NCBI GenBank assembly: GCA_016196825.1
Contig: JACPWY010000021.1
Span: forward strand, 1-64,000
Direction: 5' to 3'
Source: Deltaproteobacteria bacterium
Lineage (GTDB): Bacteria; Bdellovibrionota; FAC87; UBA2466
DNA length: 64,000 nt
Made by a program: the position numbers and the translations under genes. Under the pieces are notes generated by a model. That model made no database searches. It saw only the letters and a program-made list of their open reading frames with translations, and had not been told where the DNA came from. The stretch's first letter is position 1, and every line of letters begins with the position of its first letter. Below are positions 34,954 through 43,881 of the stretch, one piece after another.

Positions 34954-37861
34954 CACGATGGTACCGAGGAGCAGGAGCGCGTGACTCGTCCTCTTCCCAA
35001 CGTCCACGACCACCACGTTCAGGAGCAGCGCGGTTAAACCGATCGTCGTCCGAAGGACCGCGAGAGTCCGCTACCCGCGGAGCAGGCCGATCGTATCCGC
35101 CTCGTCCACCACGATCGCCTCTGTCCCCGCGATCTGGCCGCGGCCCACGTGGACCTCGGCCACCGCCGCCCCTGTCGTGACGCGGCTGATCCTGGTAACT
35201 GCGATCGTTAAAGTTCGGCTCAGAAGAGTTATATCGGTCGTCTCGCGGTTCGCGGCCCGAATCCCGGTATCCGGCATCACGGGTATTTCCGTCGCGCTCA
35301 CTTCGCTGGTGACCACCTTCACGGCCGCCACCGGCTGGGCCACGATCTCTGTCACCGTACCCGCCGCGTCCACCGCGACCCTCGTCACGACCGCCGGGGC
35401 GGAAACCGCCCTCACGAGGAGGGCCCGAACTAGCATCACGGCCACCGCCACGTTGACCACTATATCCACCCCGGCCACCACCGCTGCCTTCACTGCGGGG
35501 CCCGCGATCAAAACGTCCTCCGCCGCCGCTGCCACGAGGTCCGCGATCCCGGCTTCCCCCTCGGCCACCACCCCCCACGCGATCCCGACTAGAAATCCGC
35601 CGCGCCTCTCGGAGCGGACGATCCTCTGGATCCTTCATCAAAGTGCTGTTATCGAGCTCCTGCTCCGGCGCCGCCGAGTCGGCAAAATAGTCGGACGGGG
35701 AGGTTGGCTTTATTTCCGCGCCCTCTTCCGCAGCAACGCCAGTGTCATCGGCCTCGTTCTCCCTGGGCTGATTCAACAGTGCCTTTCGTGAAAGCCGCAT
35801 CTTTCCGCTTGGCTCCACCTCAAGGCACTTCACCCGAACGATTTCACCAATCTTAACCACGTCTTCAACGCGACGCACTCGGTGCAGATCGAGTTCCGAA
35901 ATGTGACACAGCCCTTCCGTGCCCGGGATGATCTCGATGAAGGCACCAAAATCGGCGATGCGGGTCACTGGCCCTTCATAAATCCGGCCTGGCTCCGCCT
36001 CTTCAACGATCTTCTTGATGATATCGATCGCCTTGGCGGCGCTCACCTCATCCACCGACGCGATGTGAATGCTACCGTCATCTTCAATATCGATCTTAAC
36101 GCCCGTTTGTTCGATGATACCGCGGATAACCTTTCCACCGCTGCCAATCACTTCACGTACTTTTTCCGGCTTGATCTTAATAGTGTGGATTCTCGGGGCG
36201 TACAGAGACACGGACTCTCTAGGTTTATCGATCGACCTATTCATCTCGCCCAGGATATGGAGTCGACCGGCCTTGGCCTGCTCGAGCGCCTGCTCCATGA
36301 TCATCCGGCTCACCCCGCCGATCTTAAGGTCCATTTGGAAAGCCGTCACACCATCATTGGTGCCGCAAACCTTGAAGTCCATATCGCCCAGATGATCTTC
36401 ATCACCCAGAATATCGGACAGGATCGCAATCTTCTCGCCTTCCTTAATGAGTCCCATGGCCACACCGGCCACCGGCTTCGGAATCGGCACACCGGCATCC
36501 ATCAGCGCCATTGAGCCACTACACACTGTCGCCATCGAAGACGACCCATTCGACTCGAGCACTTCCGAGACGAGGCGAATCGTATATGGGAATATCTCCT
36601 TGGAAGGCATCACAAATGAAAGAGCTCTCTCAGCCAAGAAGCCGTGCCCTATCTCACGCCGGCCAGGGCCACGCAGGGGCCGCGCCTCCCCCACCGAGAA
36701 CGGTGGGAAGTTGTAATGAAGCATGAAGGTCTTCTGGTACTGCCCACTGATCGAATCAATCCTCTGCTCGTCATCGGCTGTGCCTAAAGTCACGGCCGCC
36801 AGAACCTGCGTCTCACCCCGTGTGAAGAGGCCAGACCCGTGAACACGCGGTAATAGGCCCGTCTCACAAGTAATCGGACGAATCACATCGTAAGCACGAC
36901 CATCGATACGCGCCTTCGAATTGATGGTCAGCTCACGAGCATAAGTCGCCTTCAGCTCTTCGTAGTAGATGCCGACGAGCTTATTGCGCGTCGTATCTTC
37001 TTCCGTTTTTGCCTCAGCCACCTTGAATTTCTTGTCGGCCTTCTTATGAACGTCATCCAGAGCCTGGTACCGGGCGAGCTTTTCGCGAACCGCGAAGGCT
37101 TTGCCGAAATCCGGCCAGAGATCCTTGTGCATCTGCTTTTTGAGCGTCTCATCGCGCTTCGGCTTTTCATACTCACGCTTGGTCCGTCCGACCTTCGACT
37201 TGAGCTCGTCCTGCAGGTCCAAAATCGCCTGCATCTGCTCATGCGCGTAGTAGATCGCATCATTGAGGAGCTTTTCGCTCACCTCTTTGGCGCTGCCTTC
37301 CACCATGACCACGCCCGTACGAACACTCGACACCAACAGATCCAAGGTAGTCGTTTCAGCATCCGCCGGCGCGAAATTCATGACGAGGTCGCCATTGATG
37401 CAGCCCACGCGGCCACAGGCCACTGGACCATTCCACGGGATATCAGAAATATGCAGCGCAGCGCTTGCAGCGATGGAGGCCACAAGATCCGGCTCATTCA
37501 CACCATCAGTCGAAAGCACCGTAGCTACGACGTTGGTCTCAAACATGTAATCTTCAGGGAACAGCGGACGAATCGGCCGATCGATAATACGGGCCGAGAG
37601 CGTCGCCTTATCGGAAGGCTTAGCCTCTCTCTTAAAGAAGCCACCGGGGATGCGCCCGGCCGCGTAATACTTTTCTTGGTAATCGACGGTCAGTGGGAAG
37701 AAGTCTTGCGTCGCAAGCTTCTTACTCGACACCACCGTCACGAGCACCATCGTGTCTCCGTAACGAGCCAGAACCGACGCATCGGTCTGTTTCGCGAGTT
37801 TTCCAGTTTGTAATGTTAGAGTCCGGCCACCGTAGTTAGTACTCACCTCAACAACAGACAT
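34940..37861 (-). CDS. pnp: Polynucleotide phosphorylase with long RGG-rich tail
   Basis: 973 residues; normal PNPase has about 700-750. Two RNase PH domains, the KH domain (VREVIGSGGKVIRGI) and the S1 domain (GPVTRIADFGAFIEIIPGTE) are in the usual order up to about residue 690. An acidic linker follows, then about 215 residues (from about 757) built of Arg, Gly, Asp and Ser with many RGG, GGRGG and DRG units. The enzyme degrades RNA from the 3' end with phosphate. The tail should bind RNA or promote condensates; this is inference. AAGGAAG precedes the ATG. Confidence 0.95.
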   Translation of the reverse strand: MSVVEVSTNYGGRTLTLQTGKLAKQTDASVLARYGDTMVLVTVVSSKKLATQDFFPLTVDYQEKYYAAGRIPGGFFKREAKPSDKATLSARIIDRPIRPLFPEDYMFETNVVATVLSTDGVNEPDLVASIAASAALHISDIPWNGPVACGRVGCINGDLVMNFAPADAETTTLDLLVSSVRTGVVMVEGSAKEVSEKLLNDAIYYAHEQMQAILDLQDELKSKVGRTKREYEKPKRDETLKKQMHKDLWPDFGKAFAVREKLARYQALDDVHKKADKKFKVAEAKTEEDTTRNKLVGIYYEELKATYARELTINSKARIDGRAYDVIRPITCETGLLPRVHGSGLFTRGETQVLAAVTLGTADDEQRIDSISGQYQKTFMLHYNFPPFSVGEARPLRGPGRREIGHGFLAERALSFVMPSKEIFPYTIRLVSEVLESNGSSSMATVCSGSMALMDAGVPIPKPVAGVAMGLIKEGEKIAILSDILGDEDHLGDMDFKVCGTNDGVTAFQMDLKIGGVSRMIMEQALEQAKAGRLHILGEMNRSIDKPRESVSLYAPRIHTIKIKPEKVREVIGSGGKVIRGIIEQTGVKIDIEDDGSIHIASVDEVSAAKAIDIIKKIVEEAEPGRIYEGPVTRIADFGAFIEIIPGTEGLCHISELDLHRVRRVEDVVKIGEIVRVKCLEVEPSGKMRLSRKALLNQPRENEADDTGVAAEEGAEIKPTSPSDYFADSAAPEQELDNSTLMKDPEDRPLREARRISSRDRVGGGGRGGSRDRGPRGSGGGGRFDRGPRSEGSGGGRGGYSGQRGGGRDASSGPPREGGFRPGGRDEGRGGRGGYGDRDRGPAGGGREGGHQRSERDGNTRDAGYRDSGREPRDDRYNSSEPNFNDRSYQDQPRHDRGGGGRGPRGPRPDRGDRGDRGGRGGYDRPAPRVADSRGPSDDDRFNRAAPERGGRGRWEEDESRAPAPRYHRDDDE

Positions 37862-37888
37862 ATTCTTCCTTTAATAAGGGTGGATTGA

Positions 37889-38155
37889 TTACTTGCGGAT
37901 ATTCAGACGTTCAATCAGAGCCTGATACCGGGAAGAGTCGATACCCTTCAGGAAGTCGAGCAGGCTTCTTCGTCGACCCACCATTTTCAACAACCCTCGA
38001 CGTGAGTGGTGGTCTTTCATGTGCGACTTAAAATGCGGAGCCAGCGCATTAATTCGTTCCGTCAGCAAGGCAACCTGAATCTCGGCCGATCCCGTGTCCC
38101 GTTCATGGACTCGATAACCGCTGATGACTTCGTTTTTCTTCTCCTTAGTGATCAA
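37889..38155 (-). CDS. rpsO: 30S ribosomal protein S15
   Basis: 88 residues, the normal S15 length. The motifs [33 protein letters not shown] and [12 protein letters not shown] are all conserved. S15 binds 16S rRNA early in small-subunit assembly. The start is TTG at 38155, as no ATG fits. It lies in the classical truB-rpsO-pnp order, and its 92-bp leader has a possible stem that could serve feedback control. Confidence 0.95.
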   Translation of the reverse strand: MITKEKKNEVISGYRVHERDTGSAEIQVALLTERINALAPHFKSHMKDHHSRRGLLKMVGRRRSLLDFLKGIDSSRYQALIERLNIRK

Positions 38156-38247
38156 TTCACACCCTGTTTTTCTAATAAGTTAAGCCTTTTTATTAACACC
38201 ATGAAGGCTTCTCTGGCAAACCAATTTCGGCCCGGTTCAAGGCTCCT

Positions 38248-38991
38248 TCAAGCATCGCAATACCGATCCGAGCAATACCTCAAATACTTAACATAGTTTG
38301 TATAACCCTTACGGAGATGGTCGGAGACCTGCTCCGAAAAACCATCCAAGGTCACGCTCTGGTCGATGGAAAAGTTGCCACACATGAGCCTTCTCAGCTC
38401 TGTTAGGTGGGCCACCGTTCCCAGTCTTTGGCCGATTTCATGGGCCAAACTTCTCACGTAGGTCCCTTTCGAACAGTGGACCTCAAATTCGATAGATGGG
38501 CTTTCAAACGAGATGAGGTCCACTCTGAACAGTTTGACCGGAATGGGACTCAGTTTGACGTGAATGTCCTGGCGAGCCAACTCGTAAAGCCGCACTCCAT
38601 TCACCTTCTTAGCACTATAGGCCGGCGGAACTTGCTCCCAAATCCCCTCAAAGCCCTTCAGCACCGCACGGACCTGGTCCTCCGCAATTTCCGGAACACC
38701 CTTTCGCTCAGACACCTCGCCGGTGCAGTCCATGGTGGCCGTTGCCAGACCGAGCTGAAGTTTTGCGCGATAGACCTTGTCGGCATCGATCAAAGTCTGA
38801 GAAAGCCTTGTCGCCTTCCCCAAAAGAAGCACCAAAACACCGCTCGCAAAGGGATCCAGACTCCCCGTGTGTCCCACTTTTTCGCCACCCGCAAGGCGCT
38901 TAACCTCCCGGACAACATCAAAACTGGTCGGCCCGGGGTGCTTGTCGATCACCAAGAGCCCCTCGCGATGGGAGATTTCAGGTCGCAGCAT
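38248..38991 (-). CDS. truB: tRNA pseudouridine-55 synthase
   Basis: 247 residues. The catalytic motif GHTGSLDPFASGVL, with its Asp, is at about residues 40-53. KVYRAKLQLG and KGTYVRSLAHEIG are also conserved. TruB modifies U55 in the T loop of tRNAs. The C-terminal PUA domain of longer homologues is reduced or absent. It overlaps rbfA by 14 bp. Confidence 0.93.
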   Translation of the reverse strand: MLRPEISHREGLLVIDKHPGPTSFDVVREVKRLAGGEKVGHTGSLDPFASGVLVLLLGKATRLSQTLIDADKVYRAKLQLGLATATMDCTGEVSERKGVPEIAEDQVRAVLKGFEGIWEQVPPAYSAKKVNGVRLYELARQDIHVKLSPIPVKLFRVDLISFESPSIEFEVHCSKGTYVRSLAHEIGQRLGTVAHLTELRRLMCGNFSIDQSVTLDGFSEQVSDHLRKGYTNYVKYLRYCSDRYCDA

Positions 38992-39325
38992 GGTTGATCT
39001 CTTTGAAAAGTTCCATCAGCCGGACGGTGCTCCCCACCTGCTCGTCCTGGAGGAAACGCAGTTCCGGCACACTTCTTAAGTTGAGCCCCCGGGCAATCAC
39101 CCTTCGGAAGAACCCTTGAGCCGCATCCAAACGCTTTGTCACATCCTTAAGATCGAGGCCTTCGGCGTTAAAATAGACTTTGGCGACCTTCAGATCCGGC
39201 GAGAGAGCTACGTCCGTAATCGCAACCTGTTGGAGCGTCGGATCCTCAACTGTACTCGCTAGGCATTGCACAAGCTCGCCTCGGATCAACTCCGCCACCC
39301 TTTTGGATCGACGACTCTCACTCAC
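38978..39325 (-). CDS. rbfA: Ribosome-binding factor A
   Basis: 115 residues. RVAELIRGELVQCLAS, DVALSPDLKVAKVYF and the C-terminal LRSVPELRFLQDE form the KH-like RbfA signature. It helps 16S rRNA maturation in small-subunit assembly. The start is GTG at 39325, which overlaps the infB stop as GTGA. Confidence 0.93.
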   Translation of the reverse strand: MSESRRSKRVAELIRGELVQCLASTVEDPTLQQVAITDVALSPDLKVAKVYFNAEGLDLKDVTKRLDAAQGFFRRVIARGLNLRSVPELRFLQDEQVGSTVRLMELFKEINHAAT

Positions 39326-41874
39326 AAACTGCGCTTGACCTCTTCCTTCACGTACGCCTCGAAGTGGTCACCCATCTTCACGTCATTGAAGTTCTCAAGG
39401 CCAATCCCGCATTCAAATCCCTGCGCGACCTCTTTCACATCCTCTTTGAACCGTTTCAGCGACGAGAGCTTGCCCTCATAAACCACTCGGGAGTCTCGCA
39501 ACAATCGCAGAAAGCAGCCCCGCTGCACTTTTCCGTCGATAATAGCACTGCCGGCGATTGTCCCAATCTTTGTAATGTGGAATACGTTTCGCACCTCGGC
39601 CCGGCCGATGACACGCTCTTGAACTTCGGACCCGAGCATCCCTTCGAGGAATTTCTTCAGATCATCGAGCATGTCGTAGATGATCGAATAAGTTCGCAGC
39701 TGCACCCTCTCCATGTCGGCGACCTGTTGCGCCTTGAGATCCGGTCGCACGTTAAAGCCAACAATGACGGCACCACTTGCAGCGGCGAGCATCACGTCGC
39801 TCTCTGTGATTCCACCGGTCGACGCGTGGAGCAACTTCGCCTTCACCTTATCCTGAGGTAATTTGCCAATCGCCTCGCGCAGGGCCTCTGTCGACCCCTG
39901 CACATCGGCCTTCAAAATAATCCTGAGTTCCTTTTCAACCGTCGCTGCTGCGAGTACCTGCTCGAGAGTCGCCTTGGGACGTCCATCGCCTTGTTTCTCG
40001 CGGCTTTTGATCTGCCGGAGCTCTACAAGTTCGCGCGCCCGTTTCTCATCAAGAGCGGCCGTGATCTCATCTCCCACATTGGGTACTGTCGACAGACCCA
40101 TCACCTCAACCGGCTCACTGGGACTAGCCTCCTCAATTCGCTTGCCGGCCCAATCGGACATCGCCCGAATTTTACCCACGCTCTGCCCGCACACAACCGT
40201 GTCGCCGCGTTTGAGCACGCCCTGCTGCACCAATATCGTTGCCAGCGGCCCCTTGTTCTTGTCGAGCTTCGACTCAATCACCGTGCCGCTCGCCGGAACC
40301 GCGTGGCTCGCTTTAAGCTCAAGCATTTCAGACTGCAGCAGAATATTCTCAAGAAGGGTGTCGATCCCTTTTCTGGTTTTCGCCGAGACATTCACATAGA
40401 GCGTGTCGCCACCCCACTCTTCGGGGTTTAAGCCATGACCCGCCAGCGTCTGCTTCACGCGATCGGGATTAGCCTCGGGCAAATCGGTCTTATTGATAGC
40501 AACGATAATCGGCACCTCCGCGGCCTTCGCGTGAGCTACGGACTCAAGTGTCTGAGGCATCACTCCGTCGACACCCGACACCACGAGCACCACAAGGTCC
40601 GTCACCTTCGCGCCGCGGGCACGCATTGCCGTAAAGGCCTCGTGACCAGGAGTATCGAGGAAGGCAATTCTTCCCTTTGGCAATGTCACCATGTAGGCAC
40701 CAATGTGCTGCGTGATGCCTCCGGCCTCACCGGCCGCCACATCGGTCTTGCGAATCGCATCCAAAAGAGACGTCTTCCCGTGATCCACGTGACCCATGAT
40801 GGTCACGACCGGTGGACGCGGTTCCTGCGGCCCCTCTGTTGCGGGCGCAGCGGGAATGAAGTCCGACTCCTTGAAGACCTGCTGTTTCACCTCAAACCCA
40901 AACTCATGTGAAACGAGTACGGCCGTATCGTAATCTACGGTTTCGTTGAGTGATGCCGTCACACCCATATTCATGAGCTTCGGGATAACAGCGGTCCCTT
41001 TCACGCCCATCCCCTTGGCGAGATCGGCGACAGTGATCTTTTCACCCATTTCCACTACGCGCTTATGCTCCGCAGGCGTGGTGATCTGTGTCTTCTGGAG
41101 AGGACGGGCAAGACCGGTCTTTTTCTTCTTGGTTGCGTGAATCAATTCACGCTTCAAATAGTCAGCGCTCTTAAAGACCGAATCTGTGCGCGCCGTTCGA
41201 CGCTTGGAATCCTTCGACGCGTCAGTTGCCGGCGCAGCGAGAATCTCGACCTCTTTCAATCGCTTCGGTCCACCCTTTACTTCAGACGTTTCGTCTTTTC
41301 CAGCGACCTTGGCAGGCTCGAGCTTTTTCTCAGGCTTCGGGCCTACCGTGGCGCCAAGATAGGTCTCAGTGGCCACCTTCTTAATGATGGATGGGAAGAG
41401 TTTCCTTCTTGGTGGAGGCGTAATCTCAATTTTGCGTGTCGGGATTTTTGGCGCTTCAGGGACCGCCTTCTCCACAACTTCCGTTTCAACTGCCGCTGCC
41501 TCCTCCTCCGGAGCCTCAACAACCACAGGCATTTCGACATCCGCGTCGACTGGAGCCACGGTCTCATCTACGGACTTGGTGTCAACCTTGGCATCATCTA
41601 CAGCCGGCGCACCTTTCGCCCGGCGACGAATCACCGTCGCGCCAACTCGTTTTTCCGTAACCCCTGGCTTTGTAATGGCAGGAGCAGATGCTGACTTAGT
41701 CGGCAGTGGTCGATTTTTTCGATAGTACTCCCGGATGCTGCGCACCTCCTCCGTTCCAAGAACACTCATTGGGTTTTTGATGTCGATCCCCAGACGCTGA
41801 ACCACGTCCACCAGATTCTGATTCTCGACGCCAAGTTCTTTGGCTAGCTCGTAAACCTTAAGCTTTAGTACCAT
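39322..41874 (-). CDS. infB: Translation initiation factor IF-2
   Basis: 850 residues. An N-terminal IF2_N domain (residues 1-50), a long low-complexity linker rich in Ala, Val, Glu and Lys, a second IF2_N-like domain (about 275-340), then the GTPase: G1 GHVDHGKT, G3 DTPGHEAF, G4 NKTD. The C-terminal domains include the fMet-tRNA-binding C2 region. It brings initiator tRNA to the 30S subunit. It begins 3 bp after nusA in the conserved order. Confidence 0.96.
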   Translation of the reverse strand: MVLKLKVYELAKELGVENQNLVDVVQRLGIDIKNPMSVLGTEEVRSIREYYRKNRPLPTKSASAPAITKPGVTEKRVGATVIRRRAKGAPAVDDAKVDTKSVDETVAPVDADVEMPVVVEAPEEEAAAVETEVVEKAVPEAPKIPTRKIEITPPPRRKLFPSIIKKVATETYLGATVGPKPEKKLEPAKVAGKDETSEVKGGPKRLKEVEILAAPATDASKDSKRRTARTDSVFKSADYLKRELIHATKKKKTGLARPLQKTQITTPAEHKRVVEMGEKITVADLAKGMGVKGTAVIPKLMNMGVTASLNETVDYDTAVLVSHEFGFEVKQQVFKESDFIPAAPATEGPQEPRPPVVTIMGHVDHGKTSLLDAIRKTDVAAGEAGGITQHIGAYMVTLPKGRIAFLDTPGHEAFTAMRARGAKVTDLVVLVVSGVDGVMPQTLESVAHAKAAEVPIIVAINKTDLPEANPDRVKQTLAGHGLNPEEWGGDTLYVNVSAKTRKGIDTLLENILLQSEMLELKASHAVPASGTVIESKLDKNKGPLATILVQQGVLKRGDTVVCGQSVGKIRAMSDWAGKRIEEASPSEPVEVMGLSTVPNVGDEITAALDEKRARELVELRQIKSREKQGDGRPKATLEQVLAAATVEKELRIILKADVQGSTEALREAIGKLPQDKVKAKLLHASTGGITESDVMLAAASGAVIVGFNVRPDLKAQQVADMERVQLRTYSIIYDMLDDLKKFLEGMLGSEVQERVIGRAEVRNVFHITKIGTIAGSAIIDGKVQRGCFLRLLRDSRVVYEGKLSSLKRFKEDVKEVAQGFECGIGLENFNDVKMGDHFEAYVKEEVKRSL

Positions 41875-41877
41875 CGT

Positions 41878-43296
41878 TTACTCTTTATCCCCTTGTGGAG
41901 CCGCTTCAGCTGCCTTCTCAAGAGCTTCCTGCTTTTGAGAACGCTCCTCATGCGCCTTCACTTCCGCCTTCAATCGCTCGAACACCTGATCCGCCGAAAG
42001 CTTGGCATTCATCTGGGCATTTTTTGCCGCTTCTGCCTGCGCGCTCCTCATGCTCTGGAGTTCACCCGACGCCATGAATGCCGCTGCACCGGCCTTGATC
42101 TCAACGCCCTTTTCGGGAGTACAGCCTGGCACCTGCGCAAGAGCCTCAATTTCCGCACTCGCAATCTGCTCAACAGAGTAGCCGTACTGGTAAAAGCTCT
42201 GGACTATCGTATCGTTCATGCCCTGGATCTTCGCGAGCAGGGCCTTCGCGTCCTCCTGTCTCTTCGCCATTCGGGTCTCAGAGAGAATGTCGAGTTTCCA
42301 GCCAGACAAAATAGAGGCAAGCTTAACGTTTTGGCCGCGCTTTCCGATCGCAAGACTCAATTGACTATCAGCGACCACAATCGCCATCGCGTGATTGTCT
42401 TCATCGATTACAACTTTGATCACTTCAGCGGGCGCAAGTGCGTTGCACACAAATCGTGTCTCATCGGCGTCCCAAGGTACAATGTCGATCTTTTCACCGC
42501 GCAGCTCCTGTACCACATTCTGCACACGCGCACCTTTCACACCAACACACGCACCAACAGGATCCACATCCGAGTCGACCGAGGCCACAGCAATCTTGGC
42601 TCGAATGCCCGGTTCGCGCGCCGCCGTCTTAATAACAACGATATCTTCCGCCACTTCGGGCACCTCTTGTCGGAACAACTGGATTAAGAGTTCCTTACAG
42701 GTACGCGACAGAACAATTTTGGGTCCACGCGGCGTCTGCTGCACATCGATGAGATAACCCAAGACCCGATCGCCTGGCCGAAAGGTCTCGCCGGGAATCT
42801 GCTCACGGGCGGGAAGTATGGCGTCGGTGCGACCGAGGTCCACCACCACGCAGCCCTTTTCGATGCGGCGGCAGGTTCCGCTCACCACTTCGCCCTTACG
42901 AACGTCGAATTCCTTAAAAATAATGTCGCGTTCAGCGTCGCGTACCTTCTGAATGATAACCTGCTTTGCGGTTTGTGCGGCGATGCGGCCAAATTCGGAC
43001 GAATTGAGCTTAATGCCGATGCTATCGCCAAGCGACGCTTCGGGATCGAGCTTCGTGGCCTCACCCTGTTCAACTTCAGTCTCAGGATTTGCGACCGCCT
43101 CCACCACGGTTTTAAACTGAAACAGTTCGATTTCCCCAAGGTCTTCATTAAAGTGGGCTTCGATTTCGCGTTCCAGGCCGTACTTCTTCTTCGCCGCCGT
43201 CAGCATCGCTGTTTCAAGCGCCTCCACGAGGATCGCTTTTTCGATCCCTTTATCCTTCTCAACCTGCTCTATCACTCTACCCAGTTCAGACGGCAT
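41878..43296 (-). CDS. nusA: Transcription elongation/termination factor NusA
   Basis: 472 residues: N-terminal RNA-polymerase-binding domain (1-130), S1 domain (RKGEVVSGTCRRIEKGCVVV), then two KH domains (GVKGARVQNVVQELRGEKID and AIGKRGQNVKLASILSGWKLD). Only one helix-hairpin-helix acidic-repeat-like module is present near the C-terminus, followed by a charged helix. It regulates pausing, termination and antitermination. It overlaps rimP by 11 bp. Confidence 0.95.
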   Translation of the reverse strand: MPSELGRVIEQVEKDKGIEKAILVEALETAMLTAAKKKYGLEREIEAHFNEDLGEIELFQFKTVVEAVANPETEVEQGEATKLDPEASLGDSIGIKLNSSEFGRIAAQTAKQVIIQKVRDAERDIIFKEFDVRKGEVVSGTCRRIEKGCVVVDLGRTDAILPAREQIPGETFRPGDRVLGYLIDVQQTPRGPKIVLSRTCKELLIQLFRQEVPEVAEDIVVIKTAAREPGIRAKIAVASVDSDVDPVGACVGVKGARVQNVVQELRGEKIDIVPWDADETRFVCNALAPAEVIKVVIDEDNHAMAIVVADSQLSLAIGKRGQNVKLASILSGWKLDILSETRMAKRQEDAKALLAKIQGMNDTIVQSFYQYGYSVEQIASAEIEALAQVPGCTPEKGVEIKAGAAAFMASGELQSMRSAQAEAAKNAQMNAKLSADQVFERLKAEVKAHEERSQKQEALEKAAEAAPQGDKE

Positions 43297-43771
43297 GCTT
43301 CGCTTCCTCCCAGATCAAATTCGCTTTCTTAATTCCCTCGATCGGAACTCGTAGAGTCTGCCGATCAAAGAAGACCTCAATCCCGTCCCCCTCAACCTTC
43401 ACAAGACGCCCGCGCACATTGGCACGCCCCTCAATTGGGGCCACCAAACGCAGCCGGACCTCGCGCCCTTCAAATTTCGAAAAATCTTCCTGGGTTCTCA
43501 GGTTCCTCTCAAGCCCCGGAGAAGACACTTCAAGATCGTACGGGCCTGGAATCTTCTCAGCCTCGAGCTTCTCACCCAACGCGTGGCTCGCGGTAGCACA
43601 ATCCCCCAGTGAAGCGCTATCGGACCCCACGCGCTCAATGAAGACTCGGACAGTTCGATGACCAACCATCACACACTCGACGTCCACCACGCGCAGGCCT
43701 CGCTCCGCAAGCGTTTCCCCGGTTATTTGAATTACGCGATTTTCCAATTCCGTCTTGGCTATCGTCCGCAA
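43286..43771 (-). CDS. rimP: Ribosome maturation factor RimP
   Basis: 161 residues or slightly fewer or more. Motifs are RGLRVVDVECV, the central ELEVSSPGLERNLRT-like block (DLEVSSPGLERNLRT) and a C-terminal SH3-like domain. It helps 30S assembly. The start is unclear: TTG at 43771 and TTG at 43750 lack a Shine-Dalgarno sequence at normal distance. AGGAGG at 43803-43798 is ideally placed for an in-frame ATT at 43789, which lies in the loop of a terminator-like hairpin. Confidence 0.88.
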   Translation of the reverse strand: MRTIAKTELENRVIQITGETLAERGLRVVDVECVMVGHRTVRVFIERVGSDSASLGDCATASHALGEKLEAEKIPGPYDLEVSSPGLERNLRTQEDFSKFEGREVRLRLVAPIEGRANVRGRLVKVEGDGIEVFFDRQTLRVPIEGIKKANLIWEEAKHAV

Positions 43772-43773
43772 AC

Positions 43774-43803
43774 AAAAAAAGCGGGCAATGCCCGCTTCCT
43801 CCT
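43774..43803 (-). terminator. Terminator-like hairpin abutting rimP start
   Basis: Minus-strand GCGGGC, loop ATT, GCCCGC (43795-43781) is followed by seven T residues (43780-43774). It can terminate mrcA transcription, whose stop is 87 nt upstream. Because it touches the rimP start and the Shine-Dalgarno AGGAGG (43803-43798) lies just before it, it may also act as an attenuator for the nusA operon. Confidence 0.75.
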
Positions 43804-43825
43804 CACGACAAGATCAAGCAAAGGA

Positions 43826-43854
43826 TATTTAGCAGGGGACAGGAAAAAGTACAA
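43826..43854 (-). promoter_or_regulatory. Candidate promoter for rimP-nusA-infB operon
   Basis: Minus-strand TTGTAC (43854-43849), 17-nt spacer, TAAATA (43831-43826); each matches about 3 of 6 positions. It lies between mrcA and the hairpin, so the hairpin would be in the leader. Confidence 0.3.
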
Positions 43855-43881
43855 GTCCTTTAATAATCAGGGGTTTTGGGG

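Noticed and set aside
35071..35791. Overlapping frames on both strands in the pnp tail
   Set aside because: They arise from the repetitive RGG-coding DNA; the pnp frame continues unbroken from the conserved domains.
37046..37813. Plus-strand frame of 255 codons opposite pnp
   Set aside because: It lies fully antisense to the conserved RNase PH domain and has shadow-like composition.
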